Both the position numbers and the translations under genes were made by a program. A stretch of DNA of 64,000 bases from Tribonema minus. Lineage: Eukaryota; Sar; Xanthophyceae; Tribonematales; Tribonemataceae. The notes beneath the pieces were generated by a model. The model saw only the letters and a program-made list of their open reading frames with translations, did no database searches and was not told the DNA's origin. The stretch is taken from assembly GCA_017506865.1 (NCBI GenBank), contig JAFCMP010000135.1, positions 434,001 to 498,000 of the forward strand, given 5' to 3'. Each line of letters begins with the position of its first letter. The stretch's first letter is position 1. Shown here piece by piece: positions 20,591 through 33,400 of this stretch.

Positions 20591-23500
20591 CTGCGGCGGA
20601 GCGATCGTTGACGGGCGATTGACTCGCTTTGTGCTGGGTGAAAACTTTGACTCACAAGGTTGCGGGCATGGCGGTCAGGAGAGCAGCGGAACAGCGCAGC
20701 GTCATGAGCGTGCATCAGCATTCAGCGCTGCGGCGGAGGAGGCGGCAGAGGAGGAGGAGGCGGCGGAGGGCGGCGGCAGCAGCGCAGGTGCTGCTGCGGA
20801 AGGCGCAGAGGCGAAGGCCACGGCGGCGGAGGGCGCCGCCACTGCCGCCATGGACGTAGACGACGAGCAGCCGTCCAAGCGTCCGTGCGGCGTGTCGGCT
20901 GTGCAGGCGCAGGACTTGTGAGCGTGAGCAGTGCAAGCGTTGCAAACAGTGTTTCAATCGCTGACCATCTGCGAGTCGGGTGCCTTTTGCAAGTGGCGTA
21001 CTCTGAGGAAGCTGCACCACCCTTGCCACTTCGCAAGTGAGCAGTATGTACCTACTTTGCAGTAAAAGTTCAGATGCGCAATCGTTTTGGTTGTGCACTC
21101 ATTTTTTCTTCTGAGGCTACACCGACGCCCTCATTTTCATATACACCTGCACAAGGGGCAGCGCTGCCGCCGTCAAAGCGTCCGCAACTGCTGCAAGCGC
21201 CGGCGCCGCCGCTGGTGCTCACAAGCACTATGCCTGCATACAGACCTACACATTCCTAGGCGTCGGACGACCGCAATCGTCTCCTTTGTTCGTGTACAGC
21301 AACACAAGTAGTTTACCTGCATGTAGACAGGCGCCGCCGCCTCAAACTCATCCGCCGCCTCCGCCGCCACCGCCGCCGCTCCCGCCGCCGCCGCCTCCGC
21401 CGCCGCCGCCTCCGCCGGCAGCAGCGCAGCCGCCGGCACCCACGACGCAAACCGCCGCGGCCAGCCGCGTGGCGCCACGCGCACCAACCAGCAGCGCTCA
21501 GCATCCGACCACACCGGCGCAGCTACCACCACAGCTTCATATTGAATGAGAGTTGAGGTTGAAGTTGAAGTTCCGCCCGGCGCGGAGCGTCGCGCGAGCA
21601 GGACGCTGTCGTCGACGCTCAGCTGCGGCGGCGCGGAGGGATCGCCGGGCGGCGGCGGCGCAGGTGGCGCGGTGCCGTTGATTGGGCTTGCGCCTGCGGT
21701 GGTGAGCGCCTGTGTCAGCAGCGAACGTGTGGAGGCGGCAGAGGCGGGTTGGCACGTGTTGAGATTGCGACGCGCCGACAGCTGATGCACGAAACGAGCA
21801 TATGCGGCATGCGGAGGCGGTATGCAGCTGCTGCCACAGCATCGCAAAAGGCAACCAAATCCTCGCAACGCACTGGCTGTGCAGTTAAAGACCCGCAACC
21901 CTTGCATTCACTGCCGCACAGGCAACGTTGATCGAGACGCCAGTGGTGTCGTCCAGGCGCATTATCTGTACCTGCTCGTCGTCTACGTCCATGGCGGCAG
22001 TGGCGGCGCCCTCCGCCGCCGTGGCCTCCGCCTCTGCGCCTTCCGCGGCAGCACCTGCGCTGCTGCCGCTGCCCTCCTCCGCCTCCTCCGCCGCCTCCTG
22101 CGCTGCCAGCGACTCCATGAACTGCGCGTCATGCAGCGCCGCGCGCAGCCGCGGGAAGCGCCGCAGCAGCGCGCGCTGCAGGTCGCGCTCGTGCGCGTCG
22201 CGTGCGTCCAGCGCCAGCAGCACGCGTGCCTGCGCGCGCTCGCCCTCGAACGCCAGCCACTGCCGCTGCTGCTGCTGCTGCGCCAGCGCGGCGCCGCCCG
22301 CGGCCGCTTCCGCTGCCGTCACGGCGCCCCGCTCCCACGGCGCCAGCGCCGCGCCCGCCGGCAGCGCCTCCGTCTCGCCCTCCTGCCACCCGCCCGCGGG
22401 CGGCGGCTGCAGCAGCAGCAGGTCCGGCGCGTGCGGGAACTGCCACGCGAGGCGCCCCGCGCGGTCGCGCCCGAGCGGCTGCGTGCGCGCGCCGGCGTTG
22501 TTGAGCGCCGCCTCCTCGGCGACCTCGCGCCGCACGCGCGCCGCCGCCGCCGCGAGGCGCGGCGCGCGCAGCGCCGCCACCACCTCCGCGCAGCACTCGT
22601 GCGCCGCCAGCGAGCCCGCCATGACGGCGGCGCCGCGCACGCCAAAGCCCGCGCGCGCGGACGCCGCCGCCGTGAGCACGTCGCGCGCCTGCGCCGCCGC
22701 TGCCACCTCCGCCTCGTACTTCTCGAGTTCCGCTAGGACCTGGCACGGGGGTGGATGGGGGGGGGGGGGGGGGCAATTCATGAATGGATGGTGAGGCAGG
22801 TACCTGCTTAAGGAGCGTACACAGGCATGTGCGTGCATGTGAGCCACTCAACCCCAGCAGCAGAGCGCGCCTGCTGCTGCGCTGCCGCCCTGAACTGGCG
22901 CCGCCCCTCCCGCCGCCACCGCTGCTGCATCCGCAAGGGCTTCTGGCTGAGCGATGGGACAGCACAGCGCTCTGCTGTCCCAGCGCTGCAGAATGACTCT
23001 GCGCCTGGCCCGCCACTTCACAGCAGCACGGAGCTCTCAAGAGCGCGTTTCAAGCGATACCTCGCCCTTTGCACTCGAGATGAAGACAGCGCAAGAGGGC
23101 TTCACACAGAGATAAGGAGAGAGCGCACACCCCGCCCTGCGCAGCACCACGCCCCCCCAGCGCACCTCCGGGTCGTCCTCCATGCCGGGCGGCGCCGCCG
23201 GCGGCGGCGGCGGCGCGCGCGGCGGCAGCGCGCCCCCCGCGGCAGCGGCCTCCAGCGCCTCCGCGGCGCGCAGCTCCCGCGCCTCCTCCTCCACGGCGTG
23301 TATCAACGCGCCGAGCTCGATGCCGCGCTGCTCTTCGTCGAGCGGCAGCCACAGGAAGCGCGCTGCATCCGCGCGCGGCAGCGGCTGCGCGGCAGCGGCG
23401 TCCTCGCCGCGCGGCACGACGCCGGCGGCGCGCAGCCGGCGCCGCAGGCTCTCGAGCGCTGCTGCGTGCTGCGCGCTGCCGCCGGCGGCGTCGCTGCCGC

Positions 23501-26500
23501 CGCCGCCGAGGGCGCCGGTGCGCAGCAGCGTCTCCTCTGGGGCGTCGCCGCGGTTCGCTGGCAGGCCTGCGTGTGCGCATCACCGTGGTGCAGCTTGCCT
23601 CAGTGCACGGCATCATGGATGAGAGCAGAGCCTCCATGTGCGCAGTTGTTGTTTGGCTCAAAACGTGTGCAGCACATGCGACAGACTGGGGCAGGGCGGC
23701 CGGGGACAACCTTGTGACAAAGGCAGGAGGTGCATCGGATGGACGCTTACTAGCAGTGCATGCTTTAGGCGGCACATTACGAATGATACAGTCAGCAGGC
23801 GTGCAATGGACAACGCAAGCGTCCCTCTGCAGCATCACCGCAGTGTCACCGGGAGCGCGTCTGGGCGCCTGCACCTTGCCAATGTGCTCAGCGTTAATTG
23901 CTGTCTCCCTCTGCGTGTTGCACTTCTGACATCGGCACAGCAGCTCCACGCAGCGCAACTGCGTGTACGCTTTCACTGCGCCCAGCTCGCGACGCTTCAA
24001 GTTGGATTTCGCGCGGCATGACCTCGTGCGCAACTTCAACTACACGCGCAGGCGGTGACGCACCGAGATACAGCGCGGCGGCCTCGTCCCACGTCTGCGC
24101 CTGCACCATGGTGGAGCACAGCGACAGCTCGTCGCCGCCGCAGAAGGCGCACACGCACGGCGCCGCTGCCTCCGTGCGCCACCGCTTGCCACCGCCGCCC
24201 TGCTCAGCTTTGCCGTCGTCCTGCAGTAACATCAAGAAGCAATCAAGGGCGTCACATTCGGAAGCAACCAGGGTCTTTATTGTACACCCCCTGCGCGCCT
24301 GCTGCTGAGGGAAAGTGGATGTCGAGTCAGGAAGCGGAAGTCGCCGATCGAAGGATGTATAAGCAACCGCAGATCTCGTGCGCGTGAAAATGCGCATCGC
24401 TATCGTGCAGTCCATGGCATGGCATCAAGTAGTAGCAGTGTCACGGTCTGAAGTGACCCCTTGGGAGCCACACGCCGCAATGTTTGCGGGGGCACCCAAG
24501 GTAGCGGAACGGCGCTCTGTGCGACCGCACAACGGCAGCAGCGCGGCGCGCGCGCGCACCTGGTCGCTGTCGCCGCTGCCGCGCGCCTCCGGGTCGCCGA
24601 GCGCTGTCATCAGCTCCACGGCGAGGCCGCGCCCGAGCGATGCGCGCAGCTCGCGCCGCAGCCGCCGCCGGTGCAGCGCGTCCTCGCGCGCCGCGCGCCG
24701 CTCCCACCGCGCCGCGCGCCACGCCGCCGCGACGCCCACCTCCGCGGCCTCCGCCGCGAGCGGCGCACCGGCGGCGGCGGCGGCGCCGTCCGGCGTGACG
24801 GACGCCGACGCGGCGCGGCCCGGCAGCGCGCCGCCGCCGCCGCCGCCGCCGCTGCCGCCGCCGCGGGACTTGGCGGCAGCCGTGCTACGGCCGGAGGGGT
24901 CGCTCTGGCGCGAGCCGCGCGCCCTGCCGCTGCGGCCGCCGCCGCCGCTGCTGCTGCCGACGGCGGTGGCGCCTGCGCATGTGGGGGCGGCGCCGCGGCG
25001 GGCTCGGTCAGGGGTGCGTCGCGCTGGGGGATGGGTGCGCACACGTCACGTGGCGGCGTGTGCAGGTGAGATGCAACCTCCGTGGACTGTGTGCAGCGGT
25101 GCTGCCAGAGGGACGCGCCGGGCGCGTGAGGCCGTTTGAGCACTGAGCTGACCTATGAGCTGTTTTCAAAGTTGAAGAAGTACGTTGAAGTAGCGGCTGC
25201 AGCACTGCCGTCACGCATCATCACGGTGGCTTGAGTCACGTCTGCGCGGCAATTCAAAGTGTTGCCAGTGCAAATGGCAATTGAGCTTCTGTGAGCGCCT
25301 CCATGGCTCCATTTCGCCTCCATGGCTCCATTTAAGAAGTTAAGCGGCAGCAGGCTGGCGCTGGCGCACTGGGATGTGCTTCTGCATAGAGCCCCCGCAC
25401 TCCTCATGATTTTAGTATCATGTACTTCTGTATATTTATTAAGTGACATGTTACAGAAGTTACTGTTTAGTAGGCATTTTGCAGAACACTGCAAAGTACT
25501 TCGGACATATACTTGAAGTATAGAATGTACCGCAGTACAAGAAAACTGAGTCGAGGGAACCAGGATCACCTGAGAACGCCGCCGGCAACGGGCTGGAGCT
25601 GGTGCGACGTCAGCAACACTTAGACATCGAGCTCTGACATCGTTCGTGACGAGCCTGGTATCTGGAGATACCTTGAAGCATGACTGGACACGCTATGACA
25701 AACCGCAAGTACTTGAAGTATACTTAAAAGTATCTTAAATCGTGCCGCAGCCGCACGCAAGCGCTCGACGGACGTGACGCACCCGCAAAGGCCGGCGGCA
25801 GCGGGCTCGAGCTGGCGCGCCGCCCGCGCGCGCCGCCGCCACGGCCGCCGCGCTTGCTGGTGCTCGGCGGCGACAGCAGCGTCGATGCCGAGCCCGACTG
25901 CTGCTGCTGCGGCGGGGGCGGCGGCGGCAACGGGCTTGGTGCCGGCGGCGGCGGCATCGGCGCCGCGCTGCTGCTGCTGCCGCCGTCGATGAAGTCCTGG
26001 AACTCGGCCTCCTCTTCGGAGCCGGCGGCTGCGCGCGGCGAAAGATGACGACGTGGGGAAAATATGTGTGAGGAGTGCGCGGCTGGCGGCAGCCGCGTCT
26101 GAATTGCAAATCGCTGTTGGCTGAGAGCAGAGTGACTGCCATTGAGAAGTGAATGGAGGCGGCGCTGCGGCTGCTGATGCCAGCGTCGGCCGTCAAAGCC
26201 TCGAACTCATCTCCAGAGGCGCCGGTCAAACGCAGTTGGCACCATTTCCTCAGCGGACTGTGGTTGAGCGCAATCTCACTTTGCAGCGGATGCGCATGCG
26301 ATTCTTCAAACCAACAATGCAAAAGACATCAAGAAGGGCTTGTCGCCAGCGCTGGCAGTGCTTGCAGCCGCATCTGCCTGTCGATGCAAAACCGGGGCGT
26401 CTGCTGAGACGTGCTGCCATACATGTGCGCATCACATGCTCTGAGGTACATACAGAGTGCGCAACAATTCACAGCCCGGACTGCGCAATTGCTGCTGAAC

Positions 26501-27153
26501 GCGCTGTCGCAGCATGCGTGCTTTCTGCAGCATCGTACGCATCGATAATCTCCAGACTACAAGTGAAGCCTCTGCGCCCATCGGCTGCAGCCGCGTCGCA
26601 GCACCGCAGCGCTCAGGACATAGCAGGAAGCCGCGTGCGTGTGCCACCGCCGCTGGGCTCGCGCTGTGCGTGCTGCATAACTCCACAAGCATAAGACCCG
26701 GATCAGCCACAACCTGACTGGCTTAGTTAAGCGCATACTGAACGTCGCAACAGGCAGCAGAGCCCATCATGTGTCATGCGCGGACGAGGCGCCGCGTGCG
26801 CCATGCATGTCGCCGGCGCTCCCGCTGCCGCTGCTGCTGTTGGTCTCTGCTGCCAACGTGCCGCGCACCTGCTTGCCGCTGCCGCATCACAGCAGTCACT
26901 CTAGGGGGTTCCTGCCTTTGATAGAGAGACTTGGGGTATATAGAGGACGGCATCAAGCATAACAGAAACTGACATGCGTCGACCTACAGACCTGGTGACT
27001 TAGCGGCCTACATGCACGGATCACTCGGTAAAAACACCAGAGCGCATCTGTGACGATCTACATCTGTGACGATCTATATGCAGCGCGTCTTCCTCACCTG
27101 TGAAGCTGTCGTCGTTGTCGTACGCCGCCACCGAGCTCTGTGCGTCCTCCGCG

Positions 27154-27190
<37 letters not shown>

Positions 27191-30100
27191 TGCCGCCGCC
27201 ATGCCGCGCGCTGTCGCCGCCGCCGCCGCCGCTGCGCCCCCCTGCCGCCAACTCGTCGAGCGATGCGATCTCATCTGCATCTTCGCCGTCACCAGTGCTC
27301 AGCGGCAGCGGCGGCGGCGGCTCGAGGCTCTCCGGCAGCTCGAGGATGGAGAAGCGGTTCATGTCGCCGAGCTGCGTGATGCGCGCCTCCTGCGCGACAG
27401 GGGGTGGATGATTGGTATGTGGCGGGGGGGGGGGGGGGGGAGAGGGGGGGAGGACTATACCAGAGGTACTTGGGTAAGGGGGAGTACTGGGGGGGAGGAG
27501 GGCTCAAGGTCAGTACGATGCTGCCGCCGATGTGAGCGTCAGAACCACACAACCAGATAGCGCTGCCTTACCGCGACGCGTACGCCGCTGCTGACGCCGA
27601 TACCGGCCTCGTCCAAGGTCCTCACTAACCCTAACCCCAACCCTAACCCTAAGGCAGCAGCAGGCCCCGCACTCAAATTGGAGTTGTTTGATACAGTAGG
27701 AGTGGTACAGTAGGAGTATGGGGCATTCCTGATTGGCAGTGAAGGGAAGCCTTCAAGGCTGCTCTTGGAAGCACGGGTTGGTTGCCCTTGAACGCGCAGG
27801 TTGCTTTTAAAGTTTTTTTTTGCAAATTCCGGCAGTTCTGTCACATTATGGTGTTCCGCGTGTGCTGGAAGTGACTCCAGCATGTGTGGTTGGGGCATCC
27901 TCTACATGATCAGTCATGCCGCAAGTGTTCGGGGCATCCTGCACATGATCACTCGTCCTACTGTCGCACACACGCGCGCCGTCGCCAGCGCCCGCTGCCC
28001 CCTCCGCTGCTCTGCACCGGCAACGGAGTGACTGCCTGCATGGCCAGCTTGAAAACGTCTGAACAATAAGCGCCCCCCCCCCCCCCCCCCCCCCCACGCA
28101 CGCGCGCGCCCCCGACGCGGCGCGCATGCGCACTCCGCACCACAGTGTGCTCAGCCAACGTCTGAATGTTGAGGGCGCAGTGCTTACACTAGACCTAACC
28201 CAAACCTGACCCTAACTCAGCACCTCAGCGCTCAGGCTGCTGCATGGCGCGACGCCGCCCGCCGCCAGCGTTCTCAAAAAACGGTGTAGGCGACGCTCCC
28301 CTCACCTCCATAGCGGCGGCGTCCGCGTCCGCCATCGCATTCTGCACGGCCGCGCTCACGAGCGGCGCCGCCTGCGTGAGCGCCGACAGCACGCGCAGCC
28401 AGCGCCGCGCGCCGCGCACGCCCATAGCTACATGTATATACAGAAGTATACATATATTTACAAAGCGCAGGTGACTCTCCCTCACCTCCATGGCGGCGGC
28501 GTCCGCGTCCGCCATCGCCTTCTGCACGGCGGCGCTCACGAGCGGCGCCGCCTGCGTAAGCGCCGACAGCACGCGCAGCCAGCGCCGCGCGCCGCGCACG
28601 CCGCCGCGGCGCCCGTCCGCGCCCTCGCCCGACATGGCCGCGACCGCCTGGCCGAGCGCGCGGTACTCGGGGGAGATGCAGTCGAGCGCAGCGGCGCGCG
28701 CGGAGAGCGTCGGGTCCAGCGCCGGCATGATGCCTGGGGGGTTGGGGGGGGGGGGGGGTGAGAGGGGGTAGTAGGGGGTTGGGGGGGGGGAAGCGGGCGG
28801 CACGGTTGGGGGCGTTGCGTCGCGCATGGAGGGAGATGCAGTCGAGCGCGGCGGCGCGCGCCGAGAGCGTCGGGCCCAGCGCCAGCATGATGCCTGGGGG
28901 GGGGAGGGGGGAGGGGGGGGGGGGGTATACACAATTCCTCCATTTGCTTTTGCAAGTGAATGTGGTTCAAAAGCTGTTACACCTTCTGTTGAAGCTTTTT
29001 TGAAACTTCTATCAATGGTTCCACGAACTCAGTGGGAGGTAAGAGGGAATAGGGGGTTGGAGAGGGGGGAGAAGCGGGCGGCACGGTTGGGAGGCGTCGC
29101 GTCTTGCATCTGCGCCTAGCACTTGAGGCGACGGATAAGGAGAGCAGGGTGGGGCTCGAGGTTGCGCGCGCGCGCAAGCTTGCGCACTCCTTGTCGCCGC
29201 TGAGTGAATATCCTGTGCAAGAACTGGCAGTGAGCGCGCCTGAATCGTCAACTGTGGTGCGAGCGGCGCGCCCCGGCGCGCGCGCGCGCGTGCGTCGAGC
29301 GCTGCCTGCCTCCTGCTGAGCGTCACCGCTCACCTGCGCGCTCGCTGCTCGTCGACGGGCACGCCATGTGCAGCAGCGCGTACCCCGGCACCGGCGCCGC
29401 CAGCGCGAAAGGCCGCGGCAGCGCCGGCGGCAGCGCGAAGCGTGCCGCCAGCTGCTCCCATGTAACCTCCGCCACGGGCGTCGGCGGCGCCTCCGGCGAT
29501 GCCGCAGCGTCCTGCGCAGCAGCGGCGGCGGCGGCGCTGGTGGCAGGCGCCACTGCGTAGAGCACCGTGCCGCCGCGGCTGCACCCGCCGCCCTGGCGCC
29601 ACCGCACGCCGCGCACAATCACCGCCAGCTCGCTGGTGCCGCTGCCGCCGCCGCTGCTGTTGTCGTTGCCGTCGCCGCCGCCAGCAGGCGCGGCAGCGGC
29701 AGCAGCGGCGGCGCCGTTGCTGCTGCTGCTGCCGCCGGCAGCGGCGCCGACGGCGCCCGGCGCGTCGCGCCGCGGCGCCAGCTGCAGCCCCACGACGGGA
29801 TCCACGTCGCTCAGGCCGCGCTCCGCGACACAGGGCACGCAGAACCAGTCGCCGGCGGGCACGTCGGCGACGCCCTCGAGGCACGCCATGTGGTACTTGG
29901 CGTCGCACCTGTCGCACATGAGCATGACGTTGCCGTCGCCGCCGCCGCCTCCGCCCGCGGCAGCGTCCGCAGCGGCGTGCGCAGCGGCGTGCGCAGCGGC
30001 GTCTGCACCGGCGGCGTTCGCGCCTGTCACGGCAGCCACGGCGCCGACGTCAGCGGCGGCGGCGGCGCGCGAGACGCGGCGGCATGCGCAGCAGTACTCG

Positions 30101-30407
30101 TCGTCGAGGACGCGCAGCGGCGGCGCAGCGGGGTCCACGAGCCAGTCCAGCACGAGCCGCTCGCACACAGCGCTCAGGTGGTCCGCTGCCGCCGCCGTCT
30201 GCAGCGCCTCCGCCGCGGCGACGAGGTCCGCGTTGCTGCCGGCGCCGCCGCCGCTGCCGCCGCCGCCGCCCGCGTGGCAGCGCGCGTTGGCGAAGACGAG
30301 GCGCACGCCCTCGACGAAGCGCGTCGCCGCCGCCGCGACGTCGCTCGCGGCGTCGGCGTCGACATCATGCGGGACGTCGGGGTCGAGCGCTGCCGCGGCC
30401 GCCGCCT

Positions 30408-30443
<36 letters not shown>

Positions 30444-33400
30444 GCGGCGGGAAGAGCAGGTGTTGCTTGAGCGGGGCACGTGTGGTTGGGTGCTCAGTGC
30501 TATGTAGCGTCAGCGGCAGTATTGCGGGGCGCGTCAGGAGTGAGAGCCGGCTCCGTGGGACTCCGGCAGAAGATGACAGAGGCGTGAGCGGATGGGAGCG
30601 CGGTACGAGCAGCGCTCTGCGCCCGCACTGTCGAGCGCACAGGGCTCGGCAGCTGACGTATTGTGCGCGCAGTCGAAACGCGAAGGACCTTTCATCAGCG
30701 CTCGGAGTGCATTGGCCGGCATTTGACAGCAGCACGTACGCCCGTGCATTATGTATAAATATTGCTATGTAGAAACATCAAGCAAGTGAAGCAGGTTTCG
30801 GGTCCAGCGACAGTGACAGTACAGAGGATGGCAGAAGTGTCGTGCCATGTGATACTTGTTGATCTTGAATGCCTGCCATACTCGAGCAAGCACCCCACCG
30901 TACTTGCCCACAACCGAATTGGGTTGTCGTTTCCGGTGCGCACGCCAGAGAGACAAAAGTCACAGCGCTCAGCACCTCCGCCGCCCCCAGCGTGCGAAAG
31001 ACAGCCCAAACATACGCCGTCGCGAGTGCCGCGTGCGACGCTGACCGACAGACTTCACGCAACTGAAGTACGAACTTCACAACCCACCTGCAGCTCCGCG
31101 GCGACATCCGCGAGCGCAAACGGCCTGGCCACCGCCTCGCAGTACGCAATGTGCACCGCGGGGTCGCGCGGGTCCCGGAACTGCGCCGCCGCAGGCTGCT
31201 GCAGCAGCGCTCGGAGGATGCGGTGGCAGCGCTCCAGCGGCTCCGGCGCGCCGGGCGGCAGCGCGAATGCGTCCTCCTCCTGCGCCGCCGCCGCCGCCGC
31301 GCTGTCTCTTCTGCGCTGCGCCGCTGCTGCCTCCTTGGCGGCGGCGGCGTCGGGGCCGGTGGGGCTGAGCTCGGCGCCGTCTTCCTCCTGCGTTGCGCAG
31401 ATGCGCGTCGTTTTTGAAAAAGAAACAGGGGACCCATCGGAAGTTGAAGCAATGCCACTGCTCCCTTGCAACGCCGCAAGAGTGCTGTGTGTGAACTGCG
31501 CGCTCAGGCAACAATGCAAACTGAAGTCGCGAGCGCGCGCGTGCCGAGTGCCGCAGCGCAAGAACAACCACCAGTGGCAGCCACATTCTCTACTGAGGAT
31601 ACAGCACTTATATCTCGGCGTGCTTGGAAGCCAGCAGGCGCCCTCGAGGGCATGGGAGGGCGCGCATGTTTCTGCAGCTCACACCAAGCGTCGGAGCTGT
31701 CAAGCGCATGCGCGCAAAGAGACGGCCAATCACAAGCGGCCGCAGTCGCCGCAGCCTGTTGAGCATCGCCGCTCATGGCAGCACTACGATGCGCCTTCGC
31801 GACGCATCCGCGACGCATCCAGAGGCACCGCGGGCGTGCACGTGCGCGCAGCAGCACTCCTGCGAAGGGACGTCAGCGCTTCCCTCCGTGGCTGGTGCCG
31901 ATGACCGCCTGAGAGCGTTGAGGCTGCGCAGCAGCAGCACCGCTCAGCATCGTGATGAAGCCGCCGCTGCCCCCTGCCGATCCTGATAGGCAGCTCTGGT
32001 CTCCGCCTCCATTTCACCCACGCGTCATAGCCCTATCGTGGCAGCTCTGCCGGTTCGTTTGAGTTTTACTCACGCGTCGGCGCCCTAGAACAGCTCACAA
32101 TGCACATTGTTACACAGCAGCCCTGCTCTTAATTCAGCCCTACCTCCTGCACTACACAAAAGCTAACCCTAACGCGAGGGCTCACCTCGTCGTCCTCGTC
32201 GTCGTCGCCGCCGTTGCCCTCCGCCGCGCCCTCGCGCCGCGCCGCCGCCGCCGCCGCGCGCAGCACGTACTCGCGCTTGGCGCGCTCCGCTGCCTCGCGC
32301 TGAGCGTTGCGCGCAAATGCGGGGGGGGGGTGGGGGGGGGGGGCGGGGGGGTCGCGGAGGGGCGATGAGGACAGGACGGCAACACAACATCTGGTTGCAT
32401 CAATGGTTGTGCTCTGCGGCATGATCGTGCGGATTGCGCCGCTGCGCGCAGCACAGTACTCACGCTTGGCGCGCTCCGCCGCCTCGCGCTGCGCGGCGCG
32501 CGCAAACGAGGGGGTGGGGGGGGGAATGCAGTGAGGACGGGTCTGCCTGCTCGCGGCTGCAACATCTGGCGACAGTACCTCGGCGACATAGCACACGTCG
32601 CGAGCGCTCACGTCGACTGTTGTGGTCTGCAGCCGACTGTTGTGGTCTATGGTATGAGCGTGATGCGCGGCCGCAGCTCTGCCCAGCCCTGTGTACCATG
32701 GGGGTGGCCTCCGCGTGCTAAGCTGTGCGCTCACAAGCAAGCGCAAAGCGCAAGTTCGTAGAGCAGCAGACGTTCCCCTCAGGCCTCGTTCACCGTGGAT
32801 GTGCCCGAAGAACGCCCCCTGACCCAGAGCCAGACCCACCGTATTGATAATAAACTAGCATCAAGTAGAACGGACAAACCTGAGCCGTGCTGACGCCGCG
32901 GTAGCCGCACGCGTCGTCCGACTCCGCCGCCGTCTCCTGCCGCAGCGCCTCCACCATGGCTGCCTCCGCCGCCGCGCGCGCCTGCAGCGTCAGTGGCGCG
33001 TGCAGTTCTCACGTTAGCAGAGGGTATGTAGGTATCGTTGCAGAGAGCAGGTATCATGTCTGGCAGCACGCGGCGCCGCGGGGGCGACGTGCGCTGGGGC
33101 GCCCTGAGCGCATTCTGTCACAGGCTTGCCAACCTGTAAAATGTTTCCGCAGCAGCCAGCAGCCAGTTCAGGACTTGCCTCGACAGCAGAGGGCGGCGGC
33201 AGCGGCGGCGGCGGCCAAAGCGGCGCCTCCTGCAGCGCGCGCAGCGCCAGATCCACCGCCTCCGCCTCCGCCTCTGGCGCACCGCCGCTGCCGCCGCTGC
33301 CGCTGCCGCCGCCGCCGCCGCTGCCGCCGCTGCCGCCGCCGCCGTTGCCGCCGCCGCCGCCGCCGCCGCTGAAGCTGGCGACGGCGGCGCCACTGCTGCT

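Noticed and set aside
20720..20920. Plus-strand acidic frame ending in AAMDVDDEQPSKRP
   Set aside because: It is the inverted copy of the minus-strand exon 19 end, not a separate gene.
28303..28427. Alternative exon 13 of the giant gene
   Set aside because: No in-frame acceptor joins it to exon 13, and it reads straight into its own donor copy. A duplication relic fits better.
29368..30772. Very long plus-strand open frames rich in Arg, Pro, Ser and Ala
   Set aside because: They are antisense shadows of the GC-rich exon 12, with no domain and no splice logic. The minus strand has a clear bromodomain and PHD finger.
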